A DNA stretch of 53,313 bases from Mesorhizobium alhagi CCNWXJ12-2 (GTDB lineage Bacteria > Pseudomonadota > Alphaproteobacteria > Rhizobiales > Rhizobiaceae), in NCBI RefSeq assembly GCF_000236565.1, contig NZ_AHAM01000189.1, positions 1 to 53,313 on the forward strand, read 5' to 3'. The translations under genes and the position numbers were made by a program. Position 1 is the stretch's first letter. Each line of letters opens with the position of its first letter. A model generated the notes under the pieces. That model searched no databases. It was given only the letters and a program-made list of their open reading frames with translations, and had not been told where the DNA came from. Below, piece after piece: positions 17,274-25,660 of the stretch.

Positions 17274-18464
17274 ATGGCCGCCGACAAGAACGCGTTCGTC
17301 TGGGAGGATCCCTTCCTTATCGAGAACCAGCTTTCGGAAGATGAGCGCATGGTGCGTGATGGCGCCGCGGCGTTTGCCGCCGATAAGCTCGCGCCGAAGA
17401 TCGAGGAAGCCTATCTCGAGGAAAAGACCGATGCTGGGATCTTTCGCGAAATGGGCGAAGCCGGCCTGCTCGGCCTCACCATCCCCGAGGAATATGGTGG
17501 GCTTGGCGCCAACTATGTCACCTATGGGCTGGTGGCGCGGGAAGTCGAGCGCGTCGACTCTGGCTACCGCTCGATGATGAGCGTGCAGTCCTCGCTGGTG
17601 ATGTTTCCGATCCATGCCTATGGCTCGGAAGAGAAGCGCAAAAAGTATCTGCCGAAGCTCGCCAGTGGCGAATGGATCGGCTGCTTCGGGCTGACCGAAC
17701 CGGATGCAGGCTCCGATCCGGGCGGCATGAAGACGCGCGCCGAGAAGACCGCCAACGGCTACCGGATTTCCGGCTCAAAAATGTGGATTTCCAATGCGCC
17801 GATCGCCGACGTGTTCGTCGTCTGGGCGAAATCGGCGGCGCACGGCAATGAGATCCGTGGTTTCGTGCTGGAAAGGGACGTGAAAGGTCTGTCGGCGCCG
17901 AAGATCGGCGGCAAGCTGAGCCTGCGCGCGTCGATCACAGGAGAGGTCGTCATGGAAGGCGTCGAGGTCGGCGAAGACGCGCTTTTGCCCAATGTGTCGG
18001 GCCTGAAAGGGCCGTTCGGTTGCCTTAACCGGGCGCGATACGGCATTTCCTGGGGCGCGATGGGTGCGGCGGAGGATTGCTGGCACCGGGCCCGCCAATA
18101 TGGCCTCGATAGAAAGCAGTTCAGCAAGCCGCTGGCCGGCACGCAGCTGTTCCAGAAGAAGCTCGCCGACATGCAGACCGAGATCGCGCTCGGCCTGCAA
18201 GCCAGCCTGCGGGTCGGGCGGTTGATGGACGAAGGCAAGATGGCGCCTGAGATGATCTCGATCGTCAAGCGCAACAATTGCGGCAAGGCGCTCGACATCG
18301 CCCGCCAGGCCCGCGACATGCATGGCGGCAACGGCATCCAGATCGGCTATCACATCATGCGCCACGCGCAGAACCTGGAAACCGTCAACACCTATGAAGG
18401 TACGCATGACGTGCATGCGCTGATCCTCGGCCGGGCACAGACGGGTTTTCAGGCCTTCTTTTAG
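17274..18464 (+). CDS. gcdH: Glutaryl-CoA dehydrogenase
   Basis: A 396-residue acyl-CoA dehydrogenase, the usual length for GcdH. Typical stretches are [32 protein letters not shown] (with the substrate-binding Arg), [29 protein letters not shown] and the catalytic base Glu375 in [12 protein letters not shown]. It oxidatively decarboxylates glutaryl-CoA to crotonyl-CoA using FAD and the ETF. The ATG at 17274 has GAGGAGATC upstream; the frame extends to 17211 without support. It may drain a five-carbon product of the amine pathway (inference), or serve lysine and aromatic catabolism. The preceding gap 17114-17273 shows nothing. Confidence 0.9.
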   Translation: MAADKNAFVWEDPFLIENQLSEDERMVRDGAAAFAADKLAPKIEEAYLEEKTDAGIFREMGEAGLLGLTIPEEYGGLGANYVTYGLVAREVERVDSGYRSMMSVQSSLVMFPIHAYGSEEKRKKYLPKLASGEWIGCFGLTEPDAGSDPGGMKTRAEKTANGYRISGSKMWISNAPIADVFVVWAKSAAHGNEIRGFVLERDVKGLSAPKIGGKLSLRASITGEVVMEGVEVGEDALLPNVSGLKGPFGCLNRARYGISWGAMGAAEDCWHRARQYGLDRKQFSKPLAGTQLFQKKLADMQTEIALGLQASLRVGRLMDEGKMAPEMISIVKRNNCGKALDIARQARDMHGGNGIQIGYHIMRHAQNLETVNTYEGTHDVHALILGRAQTGFQAFF

Positions 18465-18496
18465 GCGGCCACAAGGCTTTGCTGGGATGAAAATGA

Positions 18497-19477
18497 CTAT
18501 GGGATTGTCACAATCGCTCCACTTGCGCGCCGTTCTTCGGCAGCGCGGTGTGCCTCGGCGATATCTTCCAGTGCAAAGCGCTGCCCGATCTCGAGCGAAA
18601 CATGCCCCTTCGCAACCGCATTGAACAGATCGGCCGCATTCGACCGGAACCGGTTGAGATCGGCATTGTGCGGAAAAACGGACGGGCGGGTCAGGAACAG
18701 ACAGCCCTTCTTGTTCAACAATTCGGGATCGATCGCCGGCGCCTTTCCCGAGGACGCGCCGTAGATCACCACGAGTCCGAAGGGCGCTGCGCAGTCGAGT
18801 GACTTAAGCAGCGTGTCCTTGCCAACGGCATCATAGACGACGCGCGCCCTTTCGCCCTCCGTCGTCTTGAGAAAAGCATCCGGCCAATCCTGCTGGCTCG
18901 TGTCCACGACCGCGATACAGCCGGCGTCGAGAGCCGCCTGGCGCTTCTGAGGCGAGCCTGTGCCACCGACCACGCGCGCACCAAGTGCGGTAGCCCAGCG
19001 TGTCAGGATCTGCCCGACGCCACCGGCTGCGGAATGCACGAAAATGAGGTCGCCCCGCTGAACTGCATGGGTGTGGCGCAGGAGGTATTGCGCAGTCATG
19101 CCTTTGAACAGGACTGTGGCAGCCGTTTCGTCGTCGATGTCATCGGGCACCTGCACGAGCTTGTCTGCCGGAACATTGCGCCGGTCGGCATAGGCGCCGA
19201 CACCGGCATTCATATAGGCAACCCGCTGGCCTGGCTTGATATCATCAACCCCTTCGCCAACCGCTTCCACGATACCCGCCGCTTCGAAGCCGAGGCCCGT
19301 GGGCAGAGGAAGCGGATAAATGCCTTTGCGTTGATAGATGTCGATAAAATTGAAGCCGATCGCCGTCTGGCGGACCTGCGCCTCACCTTCAGCCGGGTCG
19401 GAAATGCCTTCCTGCACGATCTTGAGAACTGACGGACCGCCGAACTCCGTTATTTCTACCACGCGTCTGTTCGTCAT
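18497..19477 (-). CDS. NADPH:quinone oxidoreductase (zeta-crystallin/QOR family)
   Basis: A 326-residue medium-chain dehydrogenase without structural zinc. The QOR signature GFNFIDIYQRKGIYPLPLP (about 37-55), the nucleotide motif HSAAGGVGQIL (about 148-158) and a C-terminal LEDIAEAHRAAEERRASGAIV are all present. It would reduce quinones by one or two electrons with NADPH. It is transcribed away from an ArsR regulator across a 65-bp gap holding a palindrome, so its expression is probably controlled by that regulator. Confidence 0.9.
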   Translation of the reverse strand: MTNRRVVEITEFGGPSVLKIVQEGISDPAEGEAQVRQTAIGFNFIDIYQRKGIYPLPLPTGLGFEAAGIVEAVGEGVDDIKPGQRVAYMNAGVGAYADRRNVPADKLVQVPDDIDDETAATVLFKGMTAQYLLRHTHAVQRGDLIFVHSAAGGVGQILTRWATALGARVVGGTGSPQKRQAALDAGCIAVVDTSQQDWPDAFLKTTEGERARVVYDAVGKDTLLKSLDCAAPFGLVVIYGASSGKAPAIDPELLNKKGCLFLTRPSVFPHNADLNRFRSNAADLFNAVAKGHVSLEIGQRFALEDIAEAHRAAEERRASGAIVTIP

Positions 19478-19506
19478 GTCCGTTGTCTCTCACTCATTCG
19501 CACGAT

Positions 19507-19528
19507 AGGTATGACAAGAACCATACCT
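19507..19528. promoter_or_regulatory. Predicted ArsR operator between divergent genes
   Basis: AGGTATG (19507-19513) and CATACCT (19522-19528) form a perfect 7-bp inverted repeat around an 8-base spacer. It lies between the start of the quinone reductase (19477, minus) and the ArsR gene (19543, plus), only 15 bases ahead of the latter. The position fits autoregulation plus control of the reductase. Confidence 0.6.
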
Positions 19529-19542
19529 TGGACGAGGAGGCA

Positions 19543-19881
19543 ATGGCAGAGTTTCTTCCCGAGCCACGGCCTGACGAAATGGATCTGCTGACAGTCCTGT
19601 TCGCTTTGGCCGATCCGCATCGCTTACATATTGCACTTGCGCTTGCGAGATCGCCAGATGCAGTCCTTCCCTGTACCGCGTTCGACCTTCCCGTCACCAA
19701 GGCGACGCGCACATATCATTTCAGGATTCTGCGCCAGGCAGGTATCATTCGCCAATACGACCATGGTAACGGGCGCTCAAATCAATTGCGGCTCGCGGAC
19801 TTGAGACAACGCTTTCCCGGCCTCCTAACGATACTGCTTGCAGAACAGCTGACGTTAAAGCCGGCGAGTCCACTTAAGTAG
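19543..19881 (+). CDS. ArsR-type winged-helix regulator
   Basis: A 112-residue winged-helix protein: LLTVLFALADPHRLHIALAL (helices 1-2), then CTAFDLPVTKATRTYHFRILRQAGII (recognition region) and a wing DHGNGRSNQLRL. No obvious paired-cysteine metal site is seen; it has a single Cys near residue 46. Partners in such gene pairs often sense electrophiles or quinones. The ATG at 19543 sits close behind GAGGAGG; a TTG at 19483 would place the operator inside the gene and is disfavoured. Confidence 0.82.
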   Translation: MAEFLPEPRPDEMDLLTVLFALADPHRLHIALALARSPDAVLPCTAFDLPVTKATRTYHFRILRQAGIIRQYDHGNGRSNQLRLADLRQRFPGLLTILLAEQLTLKPASPLK

Positions 19882-19983
19882 CGATTGGAAGTGCCGAAAG
19901 CCGCCTGAGGGATCGGTCGCGGCGAGCATTGAAGGCTATTCGCAGCCGCAAGAGCCAATATCATAACTACCGGATCCGAACGG

Positions 19984-20112
19984 AATCATCGACGAAGCAA
20001 GCGGCGGGTGCGTCCGATGTTGGGCTTCACGTCGTTTCCATCAGCGGCAGCCACCTTGGCCGGCATTGAAATGTTGCACATGATGCGCAAGCAGCAAGGG
20101 CGCTTACTTTGA
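19984..20112 (+). pseudogene. IS6-family transposase C-terminal remnant
   Basis: In frame from 19984: NHRRSKRRVRPMLGF, then AAATLAGIEMLHMMRKQQGR and a stop at 20110-20112. This is the C-terminus of IS6-family transposases (usually DHRRIKRRVRPMLGF...). Upstream sequence is too decayed to follow. TTTGCAACACAACC near 20200 resembles a worn IS6 terminal repeat. The remainder of the 19882-20325 gap shows no gene. Confidence 0.7.
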
Positions 20113-20325
20113 ACCGGGACCCGTCGCTCAAGGAGCAATTTCAGGGCAATCGCCGCATGAATTGCGTCCATACGGAAGTTGCCTCTTGCCTTCTCAAAAT
20201 TTGCAACACAACCACAGGGCCTGAAGTCGCTTTCGGCCGCACAAGTGCGACGGGTATTGGCCCACAATGCAATGAAGTTCTTCGCGATCGCCGGCTGCAC
20301 ATGGCGCCCAGCATTCCGCAACTCT

Positions 20326-20994
20326 CTACAGGGAGGACACGGCGGGGGCGGTGCCGCTCGCGACACGTCGCGGCGCATTGACGATGTGCTGCCGCATGAG
20401 GTCGGCAGCCACGCTGGCGCTGCCTTCCGACATCGCCTTGAAGATTGCTTTGTGTTCCTTCCACACCTGGAGCGTCATGCCAGGAAACCTCAGAACCTCT
20501 CCCATCGAACGGCGCAAATGGCCCCAGTTCAACTGCATCATGTCGGTGATGATCTCGTTGCCGCTGAGTTCATAGATCAATGTGTGGAAATCGATATCGG
20601 CCTGAAGCACGCCTCTGGCGTCGTTGGCATGCATCAGTCTTGTACCGCGAGCGACGATCTCGCGGCCGCGTGTGATGGAACCAGGCGAAAGCCGCGGTGT
20701 CGCCAATTCCACGGCCAGCGGTTCAATGGCGCCGCGCACCTGGTAAATCGATTCGAACAGTTTCGCGTCCACAGGCGCCACTTCGACTCCGCGGCGCCCC
20801 GTATCTATCACGAAGCGCTGGGCTCTCAACATGGCGATCGCGCTGTTGACAGGCTGACGCGAGACTTTGAGACGCTCGGCGATCTCATCCTGCCCGAGAC
20901 GTTGCCCAGGCCGGAACTCGCCGGTGCAGATGGCATCTAGGAGCGCGCCGTATGTCTTGTCGACCAACGATTTGCTCGGACTGATGGCCTCCAT
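20326..20994 (-). CDS. GntR-family regulator, FCD type
   Basis: A 222-residue regulator. The N-terminal winged helix (LGQDEIAERLKVSRQPVNSAIAMLRAQRFV) is followed by an all-helical FCD effector domain with the usual IDFHTLIYELSGN and LMRQHIVN patches. It is transcribed divergently from the mutase operon, and a perfect TTCGTATACGAA lies in the shared gap. The start at 20994 has GGAG at a good distance; an ATG at 21006 is the alternative. It is the presumed regulator of 2-hydroxyisobutyrate utilisation. Confidence 0.88.
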   Translation of the reverse strand: MEAISPSKSLVDKTYGALLDAICTGEFRPGQRLGQDEIAERLKVSRQPVNSAIAMLRAQRFVIDTGRRGVEVAPVDAKLFESIYQVRGAIEPLAVELATPRLSPGSITRGREIVARGTRLMHANDARGVLQADIDFHTLIYELSGNEIITDMMQLNWGHLRRSMGEVLRFPGMTLQVWKEHKAIFKAMSEGSASVAADLMRQHIVNAPRRVASGTAPAVSSL

Positions 20995-21070
20995 GAACGT
21001 CTCCATTCTTCATGCCGTCAGAGATAGCAGCAGATTGCGAAAGCGACCACTTCTGGACTCTTTCATGAAA

Positions 21071-21082
21071 TTCGTATACGAA
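21071..21082. promoter_or_regulatory. Predicted GntR/FCD operator before the mutase operon
   Basis: TTCGTATACGAA is a perfect 12-bp palindrome matching the GTATAC-centred sites typical of FCD-type GntR proteins (family knowledge). The half-site ATACGAA recurs immediately after (21084-21090). It lies between the divergent regulator and the first mutase gene, 32 bases before the ATG at 21114. Confidence 0.6.
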
Positions 21083-21113
21083 ATACGAAATTTAGGAAAG
21101 GGGAGGCGATTTC

Positions 21114-21521
21114 ATGGCACAGCCGATTCGGGTCTTGCTGGCCAAGGTCGGGCTCGACGGGCATGACCGCGGCGTGAAAGTGGTGGCGCGTACGCTGCGC
21201 GACGCCGGCATGGATGTCGTCTATTCCGGCCTGCATCGCTCGCCTGAGGAGGTGGTTACCGCGGCTGTGCAGGAGGACGTCGATGTGCTCGGTGTCAGCC
21301 TTCTCTCCGGCGTGCAAATGACCGTCTTCCCGAAAATATTCGCGCTCCTCAAGGAAAAAGGCGTGGAGGACATGATCGTCGTGGCAGGCGGGGTGATGCC
21401 TGACGATGACGTTGTCGAGCTGAAGAAGATGGGCGTCGCCGAGGTCTTGCTTCAGGACACGCCGCCCAATGCGATCGTCGAGACGCTGACCCGCCTGGTG
21501 ACCGTACGCGGAGCCCGCTGA
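21114..21521 (+). CDS. hcmB: 2-hydroxyisobutyryl-CoA mutase small (B12-binding) subunit
   Basis: A 135-residue stand-alone cobalamin-binding domain. GLDGHDRG (13-20) carries the base-off/His-on lower ligand His17. GVSLLSG and VVAGGVMPDDD supply the other conserved loops of the Rossmann-like B12 domain. The AGGAAAGGGGAGG leader is strong. The separate small subunit is the architecture of isobutyryl- and 2-hydroxyisobutyryl-CoA mutases, whereas methylmalonyl-CoA mutases usually have the domain fused. Assignment follows the large subunit at 23933. Confidence 0.85.
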   Translation: MAQPIRVLLAKVGLDGHDRGVKVVARTLRDAGMDVVYSGLHRSPEEVVTAAVQEDVDVLGVSLLSGVQMTVFPKIFALLKEKGVEDMIVVAGGVMPDDDVVELKKMGVAEVLLQDTPPNAIVETLTRLVTVRGAR

Positions 21522-22966
21522 TGGCAACCGAGATGGAGAGCTGGAGCTTTCCTCCGGCCTATGACGACAGCTATTTTCCGCCGGCAGGCCAGCGCCACTG
21601 GTTTCCCAAGCGCGAGACGATGCCGCATGCCGATCGCGAGAAGGCGATCCTGGAGCGGCTGAAGCAGGTCTGCGCCTACGCCTATTCGCATGCGCCCTTC
21701 TATAAGACAAAATGGGACGAGGCCGGCTTCCACCCCTCGCAGCTGAAGTCGCTGGAAGACTTCGAGAGCAGCGTGCCGGTGGTGACGAAGGCTGAACTGC
21801 GCGCCTCGCAGGCGGCCAGCCCGCCCTTCGGTGACTATCTATGCGTACCCGACTCGGAGGTTCACCACGTCCACGGCACAAGCGGCACGACGGGTCGCCC
21901 GACCGCCTTCGCGATCGGCTGCAACGACTGGCGTTCGATCTCCAACGCGCATGCCCGCATCATGTGGGGTATGGGGATGCGCCCCGGAGACATCATTTGC
22001 GTCGCCGCGATCTTCAGCCTCTATGTAGGCAGCTGGGGCGCGCTGGCCGGAGCGGAGCGGCTCGGCGCTAAGGCGTTCCCGTTCGGGGCGGGTGCGGCCG
22101 GCATGAGCGCGCGCTGCGCGCAGTGGCTCGACCTGTTGCGGCCGCAGGCCTTCTACGGCACGCCAACCTACGCGCTGCATCTCGGCCAGACGGCAATCGA
22201 CAATGGGCTCGACCCGCGTCAGTTCGGGCTCAGGCAGATGTTCTTCTCTGGCGAGCCCGGCGCCTCCATCCCGGCGGTGCGCGGCAGGATTGAGGAGCTG
22301 TTCGGCGCAAAGGTGTTCGACAGCGGATCGATGGGTGAGATGACGCCCTGGATGAACGTCGCAGGCTCTGCCGAGACCGAAGGCATGCTGTGTTGGCAGG
22401 ACGTCGTCTATACCGAGGTGTGCGACCCGAACGGATTCTGCCGTGTGCCCTACGGCCAGCGGGGCACGCCGGTCTACACACATCTGGAGCGGACCTCCCA
22501 ACCGATGATCCGGCTGCTGTCCGGCGACCTGACGATGTGGGAGTTCGCCCCCAATCCGTGCGGGCGCACCTATCCGCGACTGCCCATGGGCATCATCGGC
22601 CGCATCGACGACATGTTCACCATCCGTGGCGAGAACGTCTATCCGAGTGAGATTGACGCCGTGCTCAACGAGACGCCGGGCTATGGCGGCGAGCACCGCA
22701 TCGTCATCACGCGCGACGGCGTGATGGATGAACTGGCGGTGAAGGTCGAGGCCGAGGACACGCTGTGGCGCGAGGGGCCTGCGCGCATCGCCGCCTTCCG
22801 TGGCACGGTGGCGGCAGGCCTGCAGAAGCTGCTCGGCCTGCGCGCCGTGGTCGAGATCGTGGCTCAGAACTCGATCGAGCGGACCGACTTCAAGGCGCGC
22901 CGGGTGATCGACGACCGCGAGGTGCTGCGCGACATGCGCGCCCGCCTCGAAGGCGCGTCGTCGTAG
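21521..22966 (+). CDS. hcl: AMP-forming acyl-CoA ligase, PaaK family (probable 2-hydroxyisobutyrate-CoA ligase)
   Basis: A 481-residue ligase of the phenylacetate-CoA ligase family. VHGTSGTTGRPT (about 112-124) is the ATP-binding P-loop, SGSMGEMTPW is the A5-type motif, and GRIDDMFTIRGENVYPSEID marks the hinge into the C-terminal domain. It starts within the stop codon of the small subunit (TGATG), so the two are translationally coupled. In 2-hydroxyisobutyrate degraders a PaaK-type ligase activates the acid for the mutase, and the size fits. The substrate is inferred from context. Confidence 0.85.
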   Translation: MATEMESWSFPPAYDDSYFPPAGQRHWFPKRETMPHADREKAILERLKQVCAYAYSHAPFYKTKWDEAGFHPSQLKSLEDFESSVPVVTKAELRASQAASPPFGDYLCVPDSEVHHVHGTSGTTGRPTAFAIGCNDWRSISNAHARIMWGMGMRPGDIICVAAIFSLYVGSWGALAGAERLGAKAFPFGAGAAGMSARCAQWLDLLRPQAFYGTPTYALHLGQTAIDNGLDPRQFGLRQMFFSGEPGASIPAVRGRIEELFGAKVFDSGSMGEMTPWMNVAGSAETEGMLCWQDVVYTEVCDPNGFCRVPYGQRGTPVYTHLERTSQPMIRLLSGDLTMWEFAPNPCGRTYPRLPMGIIGRIDDMFTIRGENVYPSEIDAVLNETPGYGGEHRIVITRDGVMDELAVKVEAEDTLWREGPARIAAFRGTVAAGLQKLLGLRAVVEIVAQNSIERTDFKARRVIDDREVLRDMRARLEGASS

Positions 22967-22974
22967 GGCGGTCG

Positions 22975-23940
22975 ATGGCGTACACTCCTTCCGCGGAACT
23001 CGTCGGCCGCGTCGAGAAGGGCGAAACCTTCGCGGTTGCCCGGCTCATTTCGCGCGCCGAGGCCGGCGTGCCGGAGGCGCGCGCGGCGATCGGCGAGATC
23101 TACCGCAAGGCGGGCCGCGCGCATGTCGTCGGCATCACCGGCGTACCAGGCTCCGGCAAGTCGACGCTCGTTGGCGTGCTGGTCAAGAAATTGCGAGCGA
23201 CCGGCGCCACCATCGCCGTGGTGGCGATCGATCCGTCCAGTCCCTATTCCGGCGGTTCGATCCTGGGAGACCGCATCCGCATGGCCGACGTGGCGCTTGA
23301 TCCTGGCGTGTTCATCCGCTCGATGGCGACACGCGGCGCAGTGGGCGGCATGGCGCATGCGGCGCTCGACGTGGTCGACATCCTCGACGTCGCCGGCTTC
23401 GACTGGATCGTGCTGGAGACAGTCGGCGTTGGCCAGGACGAGGTCGAGATCGCCCATGCTTCGCACACCACCGTGGTGGTGTCGGCGCCGGGGCTCGGCG
23501 ACGAGGTGCAGGCGATCAAGGCCGGCATCCTGGAGATCGCCGACATCCACGTCGTCTCCAAATGCGACCGCAGCGACGCCAACCGCACGCTGACGGACCT
23601 GAAGATGATGCTGAAGGAAGCCATGCCGGGCGACAGCGGCTGGCGCCCGCCGGTCGTCGGCGTCTCGGCGCTGAACGACCAGGGGCTCGATACGCTGCTG
23701 GAAGCCGCCGCAAGGCACCGCAAGGCGCTCGACGGCCCAGCCGGCGAGCGCCGGCGCCGCCACATTGCCGCCTTCCGGCTGGCGAAGACCGCCGAAACTC
23801 TGGTTCTGGAGCGGCTGAAGCCGCTTATGGCCACCTGCTCGGCCGACGCGGCGCAGAAATTATCCGCACGCCACAGCGATCCCTATTCCGAGGCGAATCG
23901 GCTGGTCGGCGAGTTCACGGGAGAGAACGACCATGACTGA
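22975..23940 (+). CDS. meaB: MeaB/ArgK-type GTPase, mutase chaperone
   Basis: A 321-residue G3E-type GTPase. Walker A is GVPGSGKST (56-64), AIDPSSPYSGGSILGDRIRM is the MeaB hallmark, ETVGVGQDEVE is the switch/Walker B region and SKCDRSD supplies base specificity. MeaB proteins load adenosylcobalamin into the mutase and protect it from inactivation. The gene starts 8 bases after the ligase and overlaps the large mutase subunit by 8 bases. An upstream extension to 22765 overlaps the ligase and is discarded. Confidence 0.92.
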   Translation: MAYTPSAELVGRVEKGETFAVARLISRAEAGVPEARAAIGEIYRKAGRAHVVGITGVPGSGKSTLVGVLVKKLRATGATIAVVAIDPSSPYSGGSILGDRIRMADVALDPGVFIRSMATRGAVGGMAHAALDVVDILDVAGFDWIVLETVGVGQDEVEIAHASHTTVVVSAPGLGDEVQAIKAGILEIADIHVVSKCDRSDANRTLTDLKMMLKEAMPGDSGWRPPVVGVSALNDQGLDTLLEAAARHRKALDGPAGERRRRHIAAFRLAKTAETLVLERLKPLMATCSADAAQKLSARHSDPYSEANRLVGEFTGENDHD

Positions 23941-25624
23941 TACGATCGATCGCATCTCCACCGAAGCGCTGGAAAAGCAGGTCCGCGAGTGGGAGGAGGG
24001 CGAGGTCGCCGCTTTCGTCAAGCGCGCGCCGGAGCGCAAGGAGCAGTTCTTCACGCTGGGCGACATTCCGGTGAAGCGCACCTACATCGCCGCCGACATC
24101 GCCGGCACGCCGGCCGAGGATATCGGCCTGCCCGGCCGCTACCCCTTCACGCGCGGTCCGTACCCGACCATGTATCGCGGCCGCAACTGGACGATGCGCC
24201 AGATCGCCGGCTTCGGCACCGGCGAGGATACCAACCGCCGCTTCAAGTTCCTGATCGAGCAGGGCCAGACCGGCATATCGACCGACTTCGACATGCCAAC
24301 CCTGATGGGCTACGACAGCGACCATCCGATGTCGGACGGGGAGGTCGGCCGCGAGGGCGTGGCCATCGACACGCTGGCAGACATGGAAGCGCTACTTGCC
24401 GACATCGACCTGGAAAAGATCTCCGTGTCGCTGACCATCAACCCGACCGCCTGGATCCTGTTTGCGATGTATGTCGCGCTCGCCGAGAAGCGCGGCTACG
24501 ATCTGAACAAGCTGTCGGGCACCGTGCAGGCCGACATCCTCAAGGAGTTCATGGCGCAGAAGGAATACATCTTTCCGATCGCGCCATCGGTGCGCATTGT
24601 GCGCGACCTGATCGCCTATTCGACCAGGCACATGAAGCGCTACAACCCGATCAACATCTCGGGCTACCACATCTCGGAAGCCGGCTCCTCGCCGCTGCAC
24701 GAGGCGGCCTTCGCGCTCGCCAACCTCATTGTCTATGTCGAAGAAGTGACGAAGCTCGGTATCGACGTCGACGATTTCGCGCCGCGGCTCGCCTTCTTCT
24801 TCGTCAGCCAGGCCGACTTCTTCGAGGAAGTGGCAAAGTTCCGCGCGCTACGCCGCTGCTACGCCAAGATCATGAAGGAGCGCTTCGGAGCCAGGCAGCC
24901 GGAATCGATGCGCCTGCGCTTCCACTGTCAGACGGCCGCCGCCTCGCTCACCAAGCCGCAATACATGGTGAATGTGGTGCGGACCGCCATGCAGGCGCTG
25001 TCGGCCGTTCTGGGCGGTACGCAGTCGCTGCACACCAACGGCTTCGACGAGGCATTTGCGATCCCGACTGAGGAGGCGATGCAGCTGGCACTGCGTACGC
25101 AGCAGGTGATTGCGGACGAGACCAACGTCACCCAGGTGGTCGATCCGCTCGGCGGATCCTACTATGTCGAGGCGCTGACCAACGAATACGAGAAGCGCAT
25201 CTTCGAGACCCTTGACGAAATCGATGAGCGTGGTGGCACGATCAAGCTGATCGAGGAAGGCTGGTTCCAGAGGCACATCGGCGATTTCGCTTACGAGACG
25301 GCGCTGCGCAAGCAGTCGGGCGAGAAGCCCGTGATCGGCGTCAACCGCTACCGGCTGGAGGGCGCGGAGGAGAAGTTACACGTGCATCCCTACGACCCGA
25401 CAACGGCCGAACGCCAGATCTCGCGCACGCGGCGCGTTCGTGCCGCGCGTGACGAGGCCAAGGTGCAGAGCCTGCTCGACAAGCTGGTCGCCACGGCCAG
25501 GGAGCAGGACGAGAACATCATCCCCGTTACCATCGAGCTGGTGCGCGAGGGCGCCACGATGGGCGACATCGTCGAGAAGCTCAAAACAGTGTGGGGCGTC
25601 TATCGAGAAACCCCGGTATTTTGA
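23933..25624 (+). CDS. hcmA: 2-hydroxyisobutyryl-CoA mutase large subunit
   Basis: A 563-residue B12-dependent acyl-CoA mutase TIM-barrel subunit. It keeps the CoA-binding TMYRGRNWTMRQ (79-90) and the active-site His in ISGYHISEAG. The specificity residue that is Tyr89 in methylmalonyl-CoA mutase (Phe in isobutyryl-CoA mutase) is Ile91 (RQIAGFG). The Ala116 counterpart is Asp118 (ISTDFDMP). These match the Ile90/Asp117 pair known for 2-hydroxyisobutyryl-CoA mutase, which interconverts 2-hydroxyisobutyryl-CoA and (S)-3-hydroxybutyryl-CoA. Automated labels would probably say methylmalonyl-CoA mutase. Confidence 0.88.
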   Translation: MTDTIDRISTEALEKQVREWEEGEVAAFVKRAPERKEQFFTLGDIPVKRTYIAADIAGTPAEDIGLPGRYPFTRGPYPTMYRGRNWTMRQIAGFGTGEDTNRRFKFLIEQGQTGISTDFDMPTLMGYDSDHPMSDGEVGREGVAIDTLADMEALLADIDLEKISVSLTINPTAWILFAMYVALAEKRGYDLNKLSGTVQADILKEFMAQKEYIFPIAPSVRIVRDLIAYSTRHMKRYNPINISGYHISEAGSSPLHEAAFALANLIVYVEEVTKLGIDVDDFAPRLAFFFVSQADFFEEVAKFRALRRCYAKIMKERFGARQPESMRLRFHCQTAAASLTKPQYMVNVVRTAMQALSAVLGGTQSLHTNGFDEAFAIPTEEAMQLALRTQQVIADETNVTQVVDPLGGSYYVEALTNEYEKRIFETLDEIDERGGTIKLIEEGWFQRHIGDFAYETALRKQSGEKPVIGVNRYRLEGAEEKLHVHPYDPTTAERQISRTRRVRAARDEAKVQSLLDKLVATAREQDENIIPVTIELVREGATMGDIVEKLKTVWGVYRETPVF

Positions 25625-25660
25625 AATGCAGACCATCACGCACAGCTGGAGTTGCAGGGC

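Noticed and set aside
19986-20378. Minus-strand 130-codon frame in the gap before the GntR gene
   Set aside because: No domain, and the plus strand here holds an IS6 transposase remnant.
23933-25624. Methylmalonyl-CoA mutase as the name for the large subunit
   Set aside because: The Tyr89 position is Ile and the Ala116 position is Asp, and the B12 domain is a separate gene. These fit 2-hydroxyisobutyryl-CoA mutase better.
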